Part shown: piece after piece, positions 8,711-17,698 of the stretch
How the letters are laid out: each line of letters starts with the position of its first letter
How positions within the stretch are numbered: position 1 is the first letter of the stretch
Source: Bog-756 sp963738545
GTDB lineage: Bacteria > Actinomycetota > Acidimicrobiia > Acidimicrobiales > RAAP-2
Direction: 5' to 3'
Assembly (NCBI GenBank): GCA_963738545.1
Contig: CAVTXA010000002.1
Coordinates: 413,022-477,021 of the forward strand
Length of the DNA stretch: 64,000 nt
Program-made: the position numbers and the translations under genes
The notes under the pieces: model-generated
What the model was told of the DNA's origin: nothing
The model's input: only the letters and a program-made list of their open reading frames with translations
The model's database searches: none

Positions 8711-9243
8711 GTGACGGGCGTCAAGCAGCCGGAGCCAGTGACCCACCGGGCCTGCGGATCGGGCAGGGGATCGATGTCCACCGGTTCTCCGAGGATCCCG
8801 ATCGGCCCTTGATCCTGGGTGGGATCACCATCACCGGGGCCCGGGGCCTCGAAGGGCACAGCGACGCCGACGCCGTGGCCCACGCCGTGGCCGACGCCGT
8901 GCTGGGCGGGGCCGGTCTGGGCGACCTCGGCCGCCACGCCCCGGACACCGATCCGGCCTGGCGCGGGGCGGACAGCCTGGACATCCTGGCCGAGGTGGTG
9001 GCCCGGGCCGCCGCCGCCGGATGGGTTCCGGTCAATGCCGACTGCACGGTGGTGGCCGAACAGCCCAGGTTGGCGCCGTATGTCGACCGGATGGCCGAGC
9101 GCCTGGGGTCGGTGCTCGGCGCGCCGGCCAACGTCAAGGCGACCCGGGCGGAGGGGCTGGGCGCCCTCGGCCGTGCCGAGGGAATCGCCTGCACGGCGGT
9201 GGTCCTGTTGGCCTCCGCTCCGGGCGGGGAGGAGGCCCGATGA
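8707..9243 (+). CDS. ispF: 2-C-methyl-D-erythritol 2,4-cyclodiphosphate synthase IspF
   Basis: IspF cyclises CDP-ME 2-phosphate to ME-cPP, two steps after IspD; it forms a zinc trimer. The product has 178 residues from GTG 8707, which overlaps the ispD stop. About 17 extra residues precede the domain. Zinc ligands are in GIDVHRF (D and H), and GHSDADAVAHAVADA and DLGRHAPDTDP follow. The C-terminal VKATRAEGLGALGRAEGIAC motif is intact. It overlaps the next gene by ATGA, so translation of ispD, ispF and the methyltransferase is probably coupled. Confidence 0.95.
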   Translation: MSDGRQAAGASDPPGLRIGQGIDVHRFSEDPDRPLILGGITITGARGLEGHSDADAVAHAVADAVLGGAGLGDLGRHAPDTDPAWRGADSLDILAEVVARAAAAGWVPVNADCTVVAEQPRLAPYVDRMAERLGSVLGAPANVKATRAEGLGALGRAEGIACTAVVLLASAPGGEEAR

Positions 9244-10187
9244 GCCCGCCGAAGAACGCCGGGGGTCGGGGCAAGCCGCCCCGGGGTGGCTCCGGGAGGG
9301 GCCGCTCATCGGCGGCCTCCTCGCGGGGGGCGGCATCCAAGGGCGGCACGTCGAGAGGCGTTCCGGCACGCCGGGGGGCGGCGCGAGCCGGTGGCCGGCC
9401 GGCCCCCGAGGCGCGGCCCCGAGGCACCTCGGCGCCGGCCGGCCTCGGTGGTGACCAGGTCGAGGGACGCCAGGCCGTAAGGGAGCTGCTCAGTGCCAAC
9501 CGTCGGGCGGTGACGTCCCTGCTCGTGGCCGAGGGCATGGACGCCGCCCCCATCCTGGACGAGATCGAGGCGCTGGCCGGGACCCGCCGGGTGCGGATCG
9601 AGTACGTGTCCCGCCGCCGGCTCGACTCGGTGGCCCGTACGGACGCCGCCCAGGGGGTGGTGGCGCTGGCCCGACCGATCCAGGAGACCCCACTCGAGGC
9701 GCTCTGCCAACCCACCCGCCGGGGCCGGGTGCCGTTCCTGCTGGTCATGGACGGCATCACCGACCCCCACAACGTCGGCTCGCTGCTCCGCAGCGCCGAG
9801 TGCGCCGGGGTGACCGGGGTGGTGCTGCCCCGTCACCGCTCGGCCCACCTGTCCCCCACGGTGGCCAAGGTGGCGGCCGGGGCCATCGAGTACCTGCCCA
9901 TGGCCCTGGTGGCCGGGGTGCCGGCCGCGCTGCACAAGCTCAGCGAGCTGGGGGTCTGGTCGGTGGGCCTGGTGGGGGAGGCGACGGAGTCGCTCTACCG
10001 GCTCCCGCTGGGCGATCAGCCCGTGGCCCTGGTCCTCGGCTCGGAGGGGGCCGGGCTGGCCACCCTGACCCGGAAGCGGTGCGACGCACTGGCCTCCATC
10101 CCCCAGCACGGGACCCTCTCCTCCCTCAATGTGGCCACCGCCGGGGCCATCGCCTGCTTCGACGTGGCCCGTCAGCGGTCCGGCTGA
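9240..10187 (+). CDS. rlmB: 23S rRNA 2'-O-methyltransferase, RlmB/TrmH type
   Basis: This SpoU-fold methyltransferase uses S-adenosylmethionine to methylate a ribose in 23S rRNA, probably G2251 as in E. coli RlmB. I start it at ATG 9240, which overlaps the ispF stop (ATGA); 315 residues. Residues 1-60 are a Gly/Arg/Ser-rich basic tail of low complexity. An L30e-like substrate-binding domain follows (VEGRQAVRELLSANRRAVTS), then the knot domain with NVGSLLRSAECAGV, LVLGSEGAGL and SLNVATAGAIACFD. Residue-level target specificity is inferred from the family only. Confidence 0.92.
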   Translation: MSPPKNAGGRGKPPRGGSGRGRSSAASSRGAASKGGTSRGVPARRGAARAGGRPAPEARPRGTSAPAGLGGDQVEGRQAVRELLSANRRAVTSLLVAEGMDAAPILDEIEALAGTRRVRIEYVSRRRLDSVARTDAAQGVVALARPIQETPLEALCQPTRRGRVPFLLVMDGITDPHNVGSLLRSAECAGVTGVVLPRHRSAHLSPTVAKVAAGAIEYLPMALVAGVPAALHKLSELGVWSVGLVGEATESLYRLPLGDQPVALVLGSEGAGLATLTRKRCDALASIPQHGTLSSLNVATAGAIACFDVARQRSG

Positions 10188-10203
10188 GCCCCGGGGGAAG
10201 CGG

Positions 10204-10497
10204 TCAGGCCACGTCTTCGACGGTCACGCCCCGCCAGAAGGCCACCCGGTCGGTGATCTCTTTGGCCGCGTCCTTGGGCGTCGGGTAGTACCAGGCCGCA
10301 TCGTCGTTCCGGCTCCCGTCGACCACCACGCTCCGGTAGCTGGCCTCGCCCTTCCACGGACAGGTGGTATGGGTGGCGCTGTCCTCGAAGTACTCGCTGT
10401 GCACGTCCTGAGCGGGAAAGTAGTGGTTACCCTCGACCACCACGGTGTCGTCGCTCTCGGCCAGCACGGCCCCGTTCCATGTCGCTCGTATCGTCAT
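10204..10497 (-). CDS. DUF427 domain protein
   Basis: The product has 97 residues from ATG 10497 (MTIRATWNGAVLAESDDT). The whole protein is one DUF427 domain: the VVVEGNHYFPAQDV strand, the highly conserved CPWKGEASY core, and AAWYYPTPKDAAKEITDRVAFW near the end. DUF427 is a small beta-rich fold of unknown function found widely in actinobacteria. The frame stays open upstream for 82 more codons, but these look non-coding. It converges on rlmB with only 16 bases between the stops. Confidence 0.88.
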   Translation of the reverse strand: MTIRATWNGAVLAESDDTVVVEGNHYFPAQDVHSEYFEDSATHTTCPWKGEASYRSVVVDGSRNDDAAWYYPTPKDAAKEITDRVAFWRGVTVEDVA

Positions 10498-10708
10498 GAG
10501 CGGTACAACCCCGGCGCGGGACACTGTGTTCCCGGCGATCGGCGCTCCCCGAAGGGCCGCAGCCAGCGACAGTCGACGGCACGGACCGTTCCGGCATGGT
10601 GCAGGAGGGTGCGGCGGAGGCCCCCACCGGGTAGAACCGGAGCAGCCGACGGGCAGCGCAGCGTGGGACCCACCGTGTCCATCCGGCGTGCCAACAAAGG
10701 AGTCAGGG

Positions 10709-12079
10709 ATGAGTGAGCAGGCCGACGTGGTCGTGGTGGGCATGGGACCGGGGGGCGAGGACGTCGCCGGCCGGTTGGCCGAGGCCGGACTCGACGTGGT
10801 CGGCGTGGAGGCCGAGCTGCTGGGCGGCGAGTGTCCCTACTGGGGTTGCGTGCCCTCCAAGATGATGATCCGGGCATCGGACCTCCTGGCCGAGGCGGGG
10901 CGGATCCAGGGAACGGCCGGCACGGCCACCGTGCATCCGGACTGGGGCCCGGTGGCCCGACGCATCCGGGAGGAGGCCACCGACTCGTGGGACGATGCCG
11001 TCGCGGTGAAGCGCTTCGAGGACAAGGGCGGGCGCCTGGTGCGGGGCTGGGGGCGCCTCGAGGGTCCGCATCAGGTGGTGGTGGGTGACCGGGTCATCGA
11101 CGCCACCCGGGCCGTGGTCGTCAACATCGGCACCCGTCCGTGGATCCCACCGGTGGCCGGCCTGGCCGACACCCCGTACTGGACCAATCGGGAGGCCATC
11201 GAGACCGAGGAGGTGCCCGGCTCGTTGACCGTGCTCGGCGGCGGAGCCATCGGCGTGGAGCTGGCCCAAGTCTTCTCCCGCTTTGGCTCCGACGTCACGG
11301 TCCTGGAGGCCGGGGACCAGCTGGTCGGACCCGAGGAGCCCGAGGCCGGCGCATTGCTGGCCGAGGTGTTCGACCATGAGGGTATCGACGTGCGCACGGG
11401 AGTGGCCATCGCATCGGTCCACCACGACGGCCACCGGTTCGCCGTCGCCTTCGGGTCCGGCGAGCCCGTGGTGTCCGATCGGCTGGTGGTGGCCACGGGA
11501 CGGCGGCCCGACCTGGCGCAGCTGAACGTGGCCTCGCTCGGACTCGACCAGTCGGCCCGCTCCCTCCCCGTCGACGACCACATGCGGGTGGAGGGGGCCG
11601 AGGGCGTCTGGGCGGTGGGTGACGCGGTGGGCCACGGAGCCTTCACCCACATGTCCATGTACCAGGCCGACATCGTGGTCAACGACATCCTCGGTCATCA
11701 GGTGGTGCCGGCCGACTACCGGGCGGTGCCCCGGGTGACCTTCACCGACCCCGAGATCGGTTCGGTGGGCCTGAGCGAGCGGGCCGCCCGCGACGCAGGG
11801 ATCCAGGTGCGGGTGGGGCGGGCATCGATTCCCGAGTCCACCCGGGGGTGGATCCACAAGGTGGGCAATCAGGGGTTCATCAAGCTCGTCGAGGACTCCG
11901 AGCGCGGCGTGCTCGTCGGGGCCACGTCGGCCGGGCCCTGCGGCGGCGAGGTCCTCGGCCTGCTCACGCTGGCTGTCCACGCCGCCGTGCCCACCACCGA
12001 GCTCCGTCACATGATCTACGCCTACCCGACCTTCCACCGGGCCATCGAGGCTGCCGTGAAGGACCTGCTGGGCGGCTGA
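10709..12079 (+). CDS. FAD/NAD(P)-dependent disulfide oxidoreductase
   Basis: This 456-residue flavoprotein belongs to the class I pyridine nucleotide-disulfide family (lipoamide, glutathione and mercuric reductases). FAD-binding VVVVGMGPGGEDVAGRL is at residues 7-23. The redox pair is C42-PYWG-C47 in GGECPYWGCVPSK. The NAD(P)H fold is LTVLGGGAIGVELAQVF near 175, and the FAD-Asp motif GVWAVGDAVG near 300. The C-terminal active-site segment reads YAYPTFHRAIE, with YPT where lipoamide dehydrogenases have HPT. YPT-type segments also occur in soluble transhydrogenases, so the substrate is open. ATG 10709 begins just before the GxGxxG strand. No lipoyl enzyme complex is nearby. Confidence 0.85.
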   Translation: MSEQADVVVVGMGPGGEDVAGRLAEAGLDVVGVEAELLGGECPYWGCVPSKMMIRASDLLAEAGRIQGTAGTATVHPDWGPVARRIREEATDSWDDAVAVKRFEDKGGRLVRGWGRLEGPHQVVVGDRVIDATRAVVVNIGTRPWIPPVAGLADTPYWTNREAIETEEVPGSLTVLGGGAIGVELAQVFSRFGSDVTVLEAGDQLVGPEEPEAGALLAEVFDHEGIDVRTGVAIASVHHDGHRFAVAFGSGEPVVSDRLVVATGRRPDLAQLNVASLGLDQSARSLPVDDHMRVEGAEGVWAVGDAVGHGAFTHMSMYQADIVVNDILGHQVVPADYRAVPRVTFTDPEIGSVGLSERAARDAGIQVRVGRASIPESTRGWIHKVGNQGFIKLVEDSERGVLVGATSAGPCGGEVLGLLTLAVHAAVPTTELRHMIYAYPTFHRAIEAAVKDLLGG

Positions 12080-12117
12080 ACGGCCAGCTAAAACGGCCGG
12101 CCGACGACCGGCGCCGA

Positions 12118-13101
12118 CTACGACGAGGGGCGGGCCATGGTGAGGAGGAACTCGTCGCCCTCCGAGCGCCACATGGACTCGACCACGAAGCCACACTCGC
12201 TGAGCTCGACGGCCAGGGCGTCGGGTGAGAACTTGGTGCTGATCTCGGTCAGCATCTCCTCCCCCTCCCCGAAGGTCAGGTCGAGCTCGAGATCGGCCAC
12301 CCGGATCTGCTGGTCACCGGTGGAGCGCAACCACATCTCGATGCGCTGGTCGGACTCGTTCCAGCGGGCCACGTGCTCGAACCGGTCGGGCTCGAAGTTG
12401 GCCCCGAGCTCGCGGTTGAGGACCAAGAGCACGTTCCGGTTGAACTCGGCGGTGACACCGGCGTCGTCGTCATAGGCGTTGACCAGGCGGGTCCGGTCCT
12501 TCACCAGGTCGGTGCCGAGGAGCAGGCGGTCGTCCATGGACATCACCTTGCCCAGCTGGATCAGGAACTCGTGGCGCTGGGCGGGGTCGAGGTTGCCGAT
12601 GGTGCCTCCGAGGAAGGCGAAGAGCCGGGTGCCGTCATGGGGCAAGCGGTCGAGGTGCTGGTGGAAGTCGCCCACCACCGCGCTCACGGTCACACCGGGG
12701 TACTCCTCGGACAGGGCCGTGGCCGCCTCCCAGAGGGTCGTGTCGCTGACATCGAGGGGGACGAATCGCTGCAGCAGCCCGTTGGACCGCATGGCGTCGA
12801 GCAGCACGCGCGACTTGTCGCAGGTGCCGGCCCCGAGCTCCACGAGGGTGTCCGCCCCCGAACCCCGGGCGATGTCCCCGGCGTGGGCGTCGAGGATGGA
12901 ACGCTCGGACCGAGTCGGGTAGTACTCGGGCAGCCGGGTGATCTCGTCGAAGAGCCGGCTGCCCCGGTCGTCGTAGAAGTACACCGGGGGCAGGCTCTTG
13001 GGGTCCGTCGTGAGGCCGGTGCGGACGTCGCGCTCCATGGCCCCACGCAGGTCGCTGCCGGACAGGTGGACATCGATGGTGGGGGGGATGACGGTGGTCA
13101 T
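12118..13101 (-). CDS. egtD: L-histidine N-alpha-methyltransferase EgtD
   Basis: EgtD trimethylates histidine to hercynine with three SAM, the first step of ergothioneine synthesis. The product has 327 residues, typical of the family. The SAM loop is LVELGAGTCDKSR near residue 85; the family segments YFYDDRGSRLFDEITRLPEYYPTRSE (near 40-65), FAFLGGTIGN and NRELGANF are all present. It lies 49 bases downstream of egtB on the same strand, so the two form a small operon. No egtA, egtC or egtE is visible nearby. Confidence 0.95.
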   Translation of the reverse strand: MTTVIPPTIDVHLSGSDLRGAMERDVRTGLTTDPKSLPPVYFYDDRGSRLFDEITRLPEYYPTRSERSILDAHAGDIARGSGADTLVELGAGTCDKSRVLLDAMRSNGLLQRFVPLDVSDTTLWEAATALSEEYPGVTVSAVVGDFHQHLDRLPHDGTRLFAFLGGTIGNLDPAQRHEFLIQLGKVMSMDDRLLLGTDLVKDRTRLVNAYDDDAGVTAEFNRNVLLVLNRELGANFEPDRFEHVARWNESDQRIEMWLRSTGDQQIRVADLELDLTFGEGEEMLTEISTKFSPDALAVELSECGFVVESMWRSEGDEFLLTMARPSS

Positions 13102-13150
13102 GGGCAGAGTTCCTTCGGCGCGGTGGTCGTTGTGGATGACGGGTCCGTGG

Positions 13151-14407
13151 TCAGTCGTTCCGGGCCAGCCGAAGGCCGGAGAACGCCCAACGTGCGGAAG
13201 GGGGGAAGAAGTTCCGGTAGGTAGTCCGGAGGTGGCCGGGTGGCGTTACACACGAACCGCCCCGCAGCACGTACTGGTTGACCATGAACTTGCCGTTGTA
13301 CTCGCCCACGGCCCCCGCCGCCGGCTTGAAGCCGGGATAGGGGCTGTAGGCCGACGACGTCCACTGCCAGACGTCGCCGTAGGGGCCGGCGAAGGGGCCG
13401 GGACCCGGGGGCGCGGGATGGAGGAGGGTCTGGTCGAGGAAGTGGCCACCGACCCGATGACCGGCCGCCGCCACCTCCCACTCGGCCTCGGTAGGCAGCC
13501 GGTGGCCGGCCCAGCGGGCGAAGGCATCGGCCTCGTAATAGCTCACGTGACAGACGGGTTGGCCCGGGTTGACCGCGATGGGGCCGCCCAGGGTGAACTC
13601 GTGCCACTCGTCGTCGACCACCGACCAGTAGAGCGGCGCCTCCCACTGCTCGTCCTGGACGGTGGACCACCCGTCGGACAGCCACAACTCGGGCCGGTGG
13701 TAGCCGCCGTCCTCGATGAAGGCCAGCCACTCGCCACAGGTCACCGCCCCCTCGGCGATGGCGAAGGGGCCGATGTACACCGGATGGCGCGGGAGCTCGT
13801 TGTCGAAGCTGAAGCCTTCACCGTCGTGGCCGATCTCCGCCACTCCGCCGGCGAACTCGGCCCACGTCCGGGGCGGGGAGGGGGCACAGGGTGGGGAGCG
13901 GAGGTCGTCGTAGGCGGGTAGCAGCGGGTTGCGGGACAGGACGTGCTTGATGTCCATCAACAGGAGCTCCTGGTGCTGCTGTTCGTGCTGGATACCCAGT
14001 TCGACCAGTGGGTCGATCCCGGCTCCGGCACCATCGGCCAGGAGGCTGCCCATGGCGTCGTCCACGAAGCGCCGGTACTCGGCGATCTCCCCGATGCCCG
14101 GTCGGGACACCAGGCCCCGGTCGTGGCGGGGGTACCGGGCGCCGACACCCTCGTAGTAGGAGTTGAAGAGGTAGCCGTAGGCGGGGTGGAAGGGCTGGTA
14201 GCCGGGGAGCTCGGCGGTCAGCAGAAAGGTCTCGAAGAACCAGGACGTATGGGCCCGGTGCCATTTGGTCGGGCTCACGTCGGGCATCGACTGCACGGTC
14301 TGGTCCTCGGCCGTCAGCGGTCCGGCCAGGGACTCGGTGAGCGCCCGGGTGGCGAAGAACCGATCTGTGATCGTCCGATCAGCGGTGGTCGTGAGTAGAT
14401 CGGTCAT
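13151..14407 (-). CDS. egtB: ergothioneine sulfoxide synthase EgtB
   Basis: EgtB is a non-haem iron enzyme that joins hercynine to a thiol with oxygen. The product has 418 residues. The N-terminal DinB-like domain holds the likely iron histidines: H50 or H53 in KWHRAHTSWFFE, and H141 and H145 in HEQQHQE. The C-terminal formylglycine-generating-enzyme-like domain is complete (PTEAEWEVAAAG, VWQWTSSAY, LRGGSC). The thiol donor (gamma-glutamylcysteine or free cysteine) cannot be settled by motif. The absence of egtA and egtC beside it hints at cysteine, as in some other EgtB types, but those genes may lie elsewhere. Confidence 0.93.
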   Translation of the reverse strand: MTDLLTTTADRTITDRFFATRALTESLAGPLTAEDQTVQSMPDVSPTKWHRAHTSWFFETFLLTAELPGYQPFHPAYGYLFNSYYEGVGARYPRHDRGLVSRPGIGEIAEYRRFVDDAMGSLLADGAGAGIDPLVELGIQHEQQHQELLLMDIKHVLSRNPLLPAYDDLRSPPCAPSPPRTWAEFAGGVAEIGHDGEGFSFDNELPRHPVYIGPFAIAEGAVTCGEWLAFIEDGGYHRPELWLSDGWSTVQDEQWEAPLYWSVVDDEWHEFTLGGPIAVNPGQPVCHVSYYEADAFARWAGHRLPTEAEWEVAAAGHRVGGHFLDQTLLHPAPPGPGPFAGPYGDVWQWTSSAYSPYPGFKPAAGAVGEYNGKFMVNQYVLRGGSCVTPPGHLRTTYRNFFPPSARWAFSGLRLARND

Positions 14408-14675
14408 CCCCGCTCCTCCCGGTCTGCGTGGGGATCGTCAGGAAGGTCGCCCGGTCGCCCCGGTCCGCCTTCGTGCAGAGAACTTACCCGGAAGTCCTCG
14501 GATCAAGCGCGCCGGAGCTCCTGGTTCCCTCGGGGTAGACGGCCCCTGACGAAGTGGGTGCCGGGCCGGAGGTCCGTCCCCTCCTGGTCACAGGCACGAA
14601 TGGGCCGGCCCGGGCGCCCGAGGACCCGACGGCGGGGGCTCACGGAAGGGCCCGTCACGGGTCATGGTCGACAGC

Positions 14676-15761
14676 TCACCCTTGGCGGTCATCATCCTCA
14701 TGGGTGGGGGCAGGTGGCCCCGGCGGGGGAGCGGCTTCCGCTCGAGGGCGGGTCAGAATGATCTGTACCGAGGCCACGAGCAGCACGATGACCGAGACCA
14801 CCCGCTCGCTCCGCCCCACCTCTTCAAACACGGCGTAGATCTGGATGCCGATGGCCAGCGCCTGGGCGATCAGCGCCAGCGCGATGGCCCGCATACCGGT
14901 GACCCGCACGCGAGCGTCCTCGTCGCCGGACGTCCGCACCCACGCGGCGTAGGCGATCAGGAGGGCCCCAACGGTCCACACGAAGTCGTAGCGGCTGCCC
15001 CGGGCCACGCCCCGTGCCTCCTGGACGGCGAAGGCGGCATCGCCGATGGTGGTGGCCAGTATGCCGAGGCCGATCAGCACCCACATGCGGTCGGGCTTCC
15101 ACCCGAGGAGCCCGTAGACCCCGAGCAGGGCTCCGATGAGGAGGAGGTCGAGCACGGGATAGCTGAAGTCGACGATGATGGCCAACCACCCCCGGGACGA
15201 CTCCTCGGCCACGGGTTGCACCACGAGGGCGAAGCCGGCCACCAGCACGATGAGGGTCACGGCGATGCCGTCCATCCACCGATGGAGCTCGAACCCGTGG
15301 AAGCGGACCCGGATCAGGTAGACGATGCCCGCCACCATGAGCGGGTACCACAGCAACCACAAAACGTCGGCGAACGTGGGATAGGGAGGGTCGGACCGGC
15401 CCCCGTAGACCACGCTCCAGGCCACGGTGCCGACCCACCAGACGGTCATGGCCAGCCCGAAGGCCAGCCATGCCCGGCGGGCGATCGGTTCGAACGAGGC
15501 CCGGGCCAGCATCAGGGCGGCGGCGGCGCCGAGGACCAGATCATGGATCCAGGACTGGTAGAGGGCCGCCGGGCCTCCGATCCACCCCAGGTCGCCGGCG
15601 GCCTCGAGGGCGACCAGCACGACCAGGACCGCCCACACGTAGCGAAGGCCGGCGGGTGAGTCGACGAGCTCACCCTCGGCGTCGACGCGAGGCCGCCACC
15701 CTGGACGGGAGCGGGTCCCTTCCGTCCGGCTCACCGTCGATTCATCGTGCGGGGTGGTCAT
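14676..15761 (-). CDS. polytopic membrane protein resembling sensor modules of signalling proteins
   Basis: The product has 361 residues. After a charged cytoplasmic N-terminus of about 45 residues there are roughly nine hydrophobic segments (YVWAVLVVLVALEAAGDLGW, LPLVVGLGALLGA-like stretches, MWVLIGLGILATT and others). Conserved-looking pieces include DVLWLLWYPLMVAGIVYL and GDAAFAVQEARG. Similar membrane regions sit at the N-terminus of actinobacterial GGDEF/EAL proteins, but here the protein ends after the last membrane segment with a short polar tail, so no output domain is present. Function unknown. It is flanked by egtB (same strand) and fur (same strand). Confidence 0.65.
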   Translation of the reverse strand: MTTPHDESTVSRTEGTRSRPGWRPRVDAEGELVDSPAGLRYVWAVLVVLVALEAAGDLGWIGGPAALYQSWIHDLVLGAAAALMLARASFEPIARRAWLAFGLAMTVWWVGTVAWSVVYGGRSDPPYPTFADVLWLLWYPLMVAGIVYLIRVRFHGFELHRWMDGIAVTLIVLVAGFALVVQPVAEESSRGWLAIIVDFSYPVLDLLLIGALLGVYGLLGWKPDRMWVLIGLGILATTIGDAAFAVQEARGVARGSRYDFVWTVGALLIAYAAWVRTSGDEDARVRVTGMRAIALALIAQALAIGIQIYAVFEEVGRSERVVSVIVLLVASVQIILTRPRAEAAPPPGPPAPTHEDDDRQG

Positions 15762-15939
15762 GTGTCGCTCGCCGTCAGCCGACCGTCGGTCCCCTCCAAG
15801 GCAGGGGTTCGCCCGCTATCCAATCAGGAGGCGTCGGTGGCGGAAAAGCCGACTCTCCGGATGGGTCGGCCGCGGTCCGACTCCCGGGGCCACGGCCGAG
15901 GGCGTTACGGGAGCCAGGGGCGAACCCGGCCGGCAACGG

Positions 15940-16410
15940 TCACCCGCCGGGCGAGGTGTTCGAGCAGTCGGCGCAGCGACCGAGGATGGCGAAGTGCTTG
16001 GGATCGATGGAGAAACCCAGTTTGGTCCGGGCCGCCCGGGCCAGTCCCGAGAACATCGCTTCGGGTGCCTCGATCATCTTCCCGCAGTCGGCACAGACGA
16101 AGTGGGCGTGGGCGTGGCTGGCCAGCAGATAGCTCGACGGACCGTGGCCCAGATGGGAGTGGGAGATCACCCCGAGATGCTCCAGCTCCTCCAGATTCCG
16201 GTAGATGGTCGAGAGATGCACGTCGGGCGCCCGTGCCTGGACGGCGTCGGCCAGCTCCTCGGCGCTCATGTGGCCGTCGGCGGCGAAGAGGACCTCCAGC
16301 AGGATCCGACGGGACGAGGTGACCCGACTGCCCCGGGACCGCAGGAACGCGATCACGGTGTCGACCGAGGAGAAGTCCGCCATCTCGCCGGCCACCGCAA
16401 CCTTCTCCAT
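15940..16410 (-). CDS. Fur family metalloregulator, probably nickel-type
   Basis: The start at ATG 16410 gives 156 residues (MEKVAVAGEMADFSSVDTV); ATG 16383 is an alternative. The winged-helix domain contains VTSSRRILLEVLFAADGHMSAEELADAVQ and LSTIYRNLEELEHLGVISH. The metal segment HAHAHFVCADCGK and the C-terminal CADC form the structural zinc site. Fur-family repressors sense Fe, Zn, Ni, Mn or peroxide. A NiCoT nickel/cobalt permease diverges from this gene across a 112-base gap, so a nickel sensor (Nur) is the most economical reading. Residues alone do not prove it. Confidence 0.85.
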   Translation of the reverse strand: MEKVAVAGEMADFSSVDTVIAFLRSRGSRVTSSRRILLEVLFAADGHMSAEELADAVQARAPDVHLSTIYRNLEELEHLGVISHSHLGHGPSSYLLASHAHAHFVCADCGKMIEAPEAMFSGLARAARTKLGFSIDPKHFAILGRCADCSNTSPGG

Positions 16411-16466
16411 GGTCAGAGGATACCGATGCCGACCGGGCCACGACCGGTCCACCGGGTCCTTATTGC

Positions 16467-16479
16467 ATACGCTTCGTAT
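16467..16479. promoter_or_regulatory. inverted repeat in the fur/nickel-permease intergenic region
   Basis: ATACG-CTT-CGTAT (5-bp arms, 3-base centre) lies in an AT-rich pocket (16460-16497) between the divergent fur-type gene and the permease. TTGCAT on its left and TTTGCC on its right give it a loose likeness to the Streptomyces Nur box (TTGCaa-N5-ttGCAA), but it is not a clean match. It could serve both promoters. Confidence 0.4.
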
Positions 16480-16522
16480 TTGCCATAGCTTATCGTCTGA
16501 TGCCGAGTTCGAGACAGCGACG

Positions 16523-17668
16523 ATGAGGGCCGACGCCTTCACTGCCGGCTCCCCGGGCCGCCTGGCCAGGCTCCGGGGCGGGCTGAACCGGCGGGAGTGG
16601 CTGGCTGTCGGGGGGATGGTCGTCACCATCGTGGCCCTGAACGTGATCGGGTGGGGCCTGGTCTCGGCGGCGGCCACGCACCACTACCACATCTCCAAGA
16701 CCGGCCTGCTGGGCCTCGGGACGGGCGTACTGGCCTACACGCTGGGCATGAGGCACGCCTTCGACGCCGACCACATCGCCGCCATCGACAACACCACCCG
16801 GAAGCTGGTCAGCGACGGCGAGCGTCCCCTCAGCGTGGGCTACTTCTTCTCCCTGGGCCACTCCAGCGTGGTGTTCGCCCTCGCCGTGTTCCTGAACTTC
16901 GGGATCCGGGCCCTCGACTCCCAGGTGAGCAACGACTCCTCGGGTCTCCACCGGGCGACCAACGTCATCGGCACCTCGGTGTCCGGGGGCTTCCTCTACC
17001 TGATCGCCGGCCTGAACCTGATCGTGCTGATCGGGATCGCCAAGGTGTACCGGCAGATGAAGCAGGGCCGATTCGACAACGAGGAACTCGAGCGGCAGTT
17101 GAACAACCGGGGACTCATGAACCGGTTCTTCGGTGGCTACGCCGGACGGATCGACAAGCCGTGGAAGATGTACCCGGTGGGGGTGCTCTTCGGTCTCGGT
17201 TTCGATACCGCCACCGAGGTCGCCCTGCTCGTGCTGGCCGGGAACGCCGTGGCCGGCGGGCTTCCGTTCTGGGCCATCCTGTCGCTGCCCGTGCTGTTCG
17301 CGGCCGGCATGTGCCTTTTCGACACCATCGACGGCTGCTTCATGAACTTCGCCTACGACTGGGCGTTCTCCAAGCCCATCCGCAAGGTCTTCTACAACCT
17401 GACCATCACCGGCCTGTCTGTCTTCGTGGCCCTGTTTATCGGCACCATCGAGCTCGTCGGACTCATCGGCCAGGAGCTCAAGATCAACGATCCCTTCTTC
17501 AACTTCTTCGCCCACTTCAACATCAACACCGCCGGGTTCATCATTGTCGGCGCCTTCGCCGCCACCTGGGCGGTCGCCGTCCTTTGGTGGCACTTCGGGA
17601 ACGTCGAGGAGAAGTGGGACGCCAAGATGATCCATCCCGAGCCGGTCGAGGCCGCGGTCTCCAGCTGA
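16523..17668 (+). CDS. NiCoT family nickel/cobalt permease
   Basis: This is an integral membrane importer of Ni2+ or Co2+ for enzymes such as urease, hydrogenase or B12 synthesis. The start is ATG 16523; 381 residues, about 8 membrane helices. The family signature HAFDADHIAAIDNTTRKL lies in helix II (near residue 75), followed by FFSLGHSSVVF. LFGLGFDTATEVALL and FAAGMCLFDTIDGCFMNFAY are the other NiCoT signatures. The N-terminal 35 residues are basic. It is transcribed away from the fur-type regulator, and a hairpin lies just after it. Confidence 0.93.
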   Translation: MRADAFTAGSPGRLARLRGGLNRREWLAVGGMVVTIVALNVIGWGLVSAAATHHYHISKTGLLGLGTGVLAYTLGMRHAFDADHIAAIDNTTRKLVSDGERPLSVGYFFSLGHSSVVFALAVFLNFGIRALDSQVSNDSSGLHRATNVIGTSVSGGFLYLIAGLNLIVLIGIAKVYRQMKQGRFDNEELERQLNNRGLMNRFFGGYAGRIDKPWKMYPVGVLFGLGFDTATEVALLVLAGNAVAGGLPFWAILSLPVLFAAGMCLFDTIDGCFMNFAYDWAFSKPIRKVFYNLTITGLSVFVALFIGTIELVGLIGQELKINDPFFNFFAHFNINTAGFIIVGAFAATWAVAVLWWHFGNVEEKWDAKMIHPEPVEAAVSS

Positions 17669-17698
17669 TCGCCTGTCGTCCGGCCGCCACCCTGCGGT

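Noticed and set aside
12080..12117. GC-rich imperfect hairpin between the oxidoreductase and egtD
   Set aside because: The arms are short and can pair in several ways; not convincing as a defined terminator.
10703..12196. 497-codon minus-strand frame opposite the disulfide oxidoreductase
   Set aside because: His/Gly/Asp-rich shadow text; the plus-strand protein has all family motifs.
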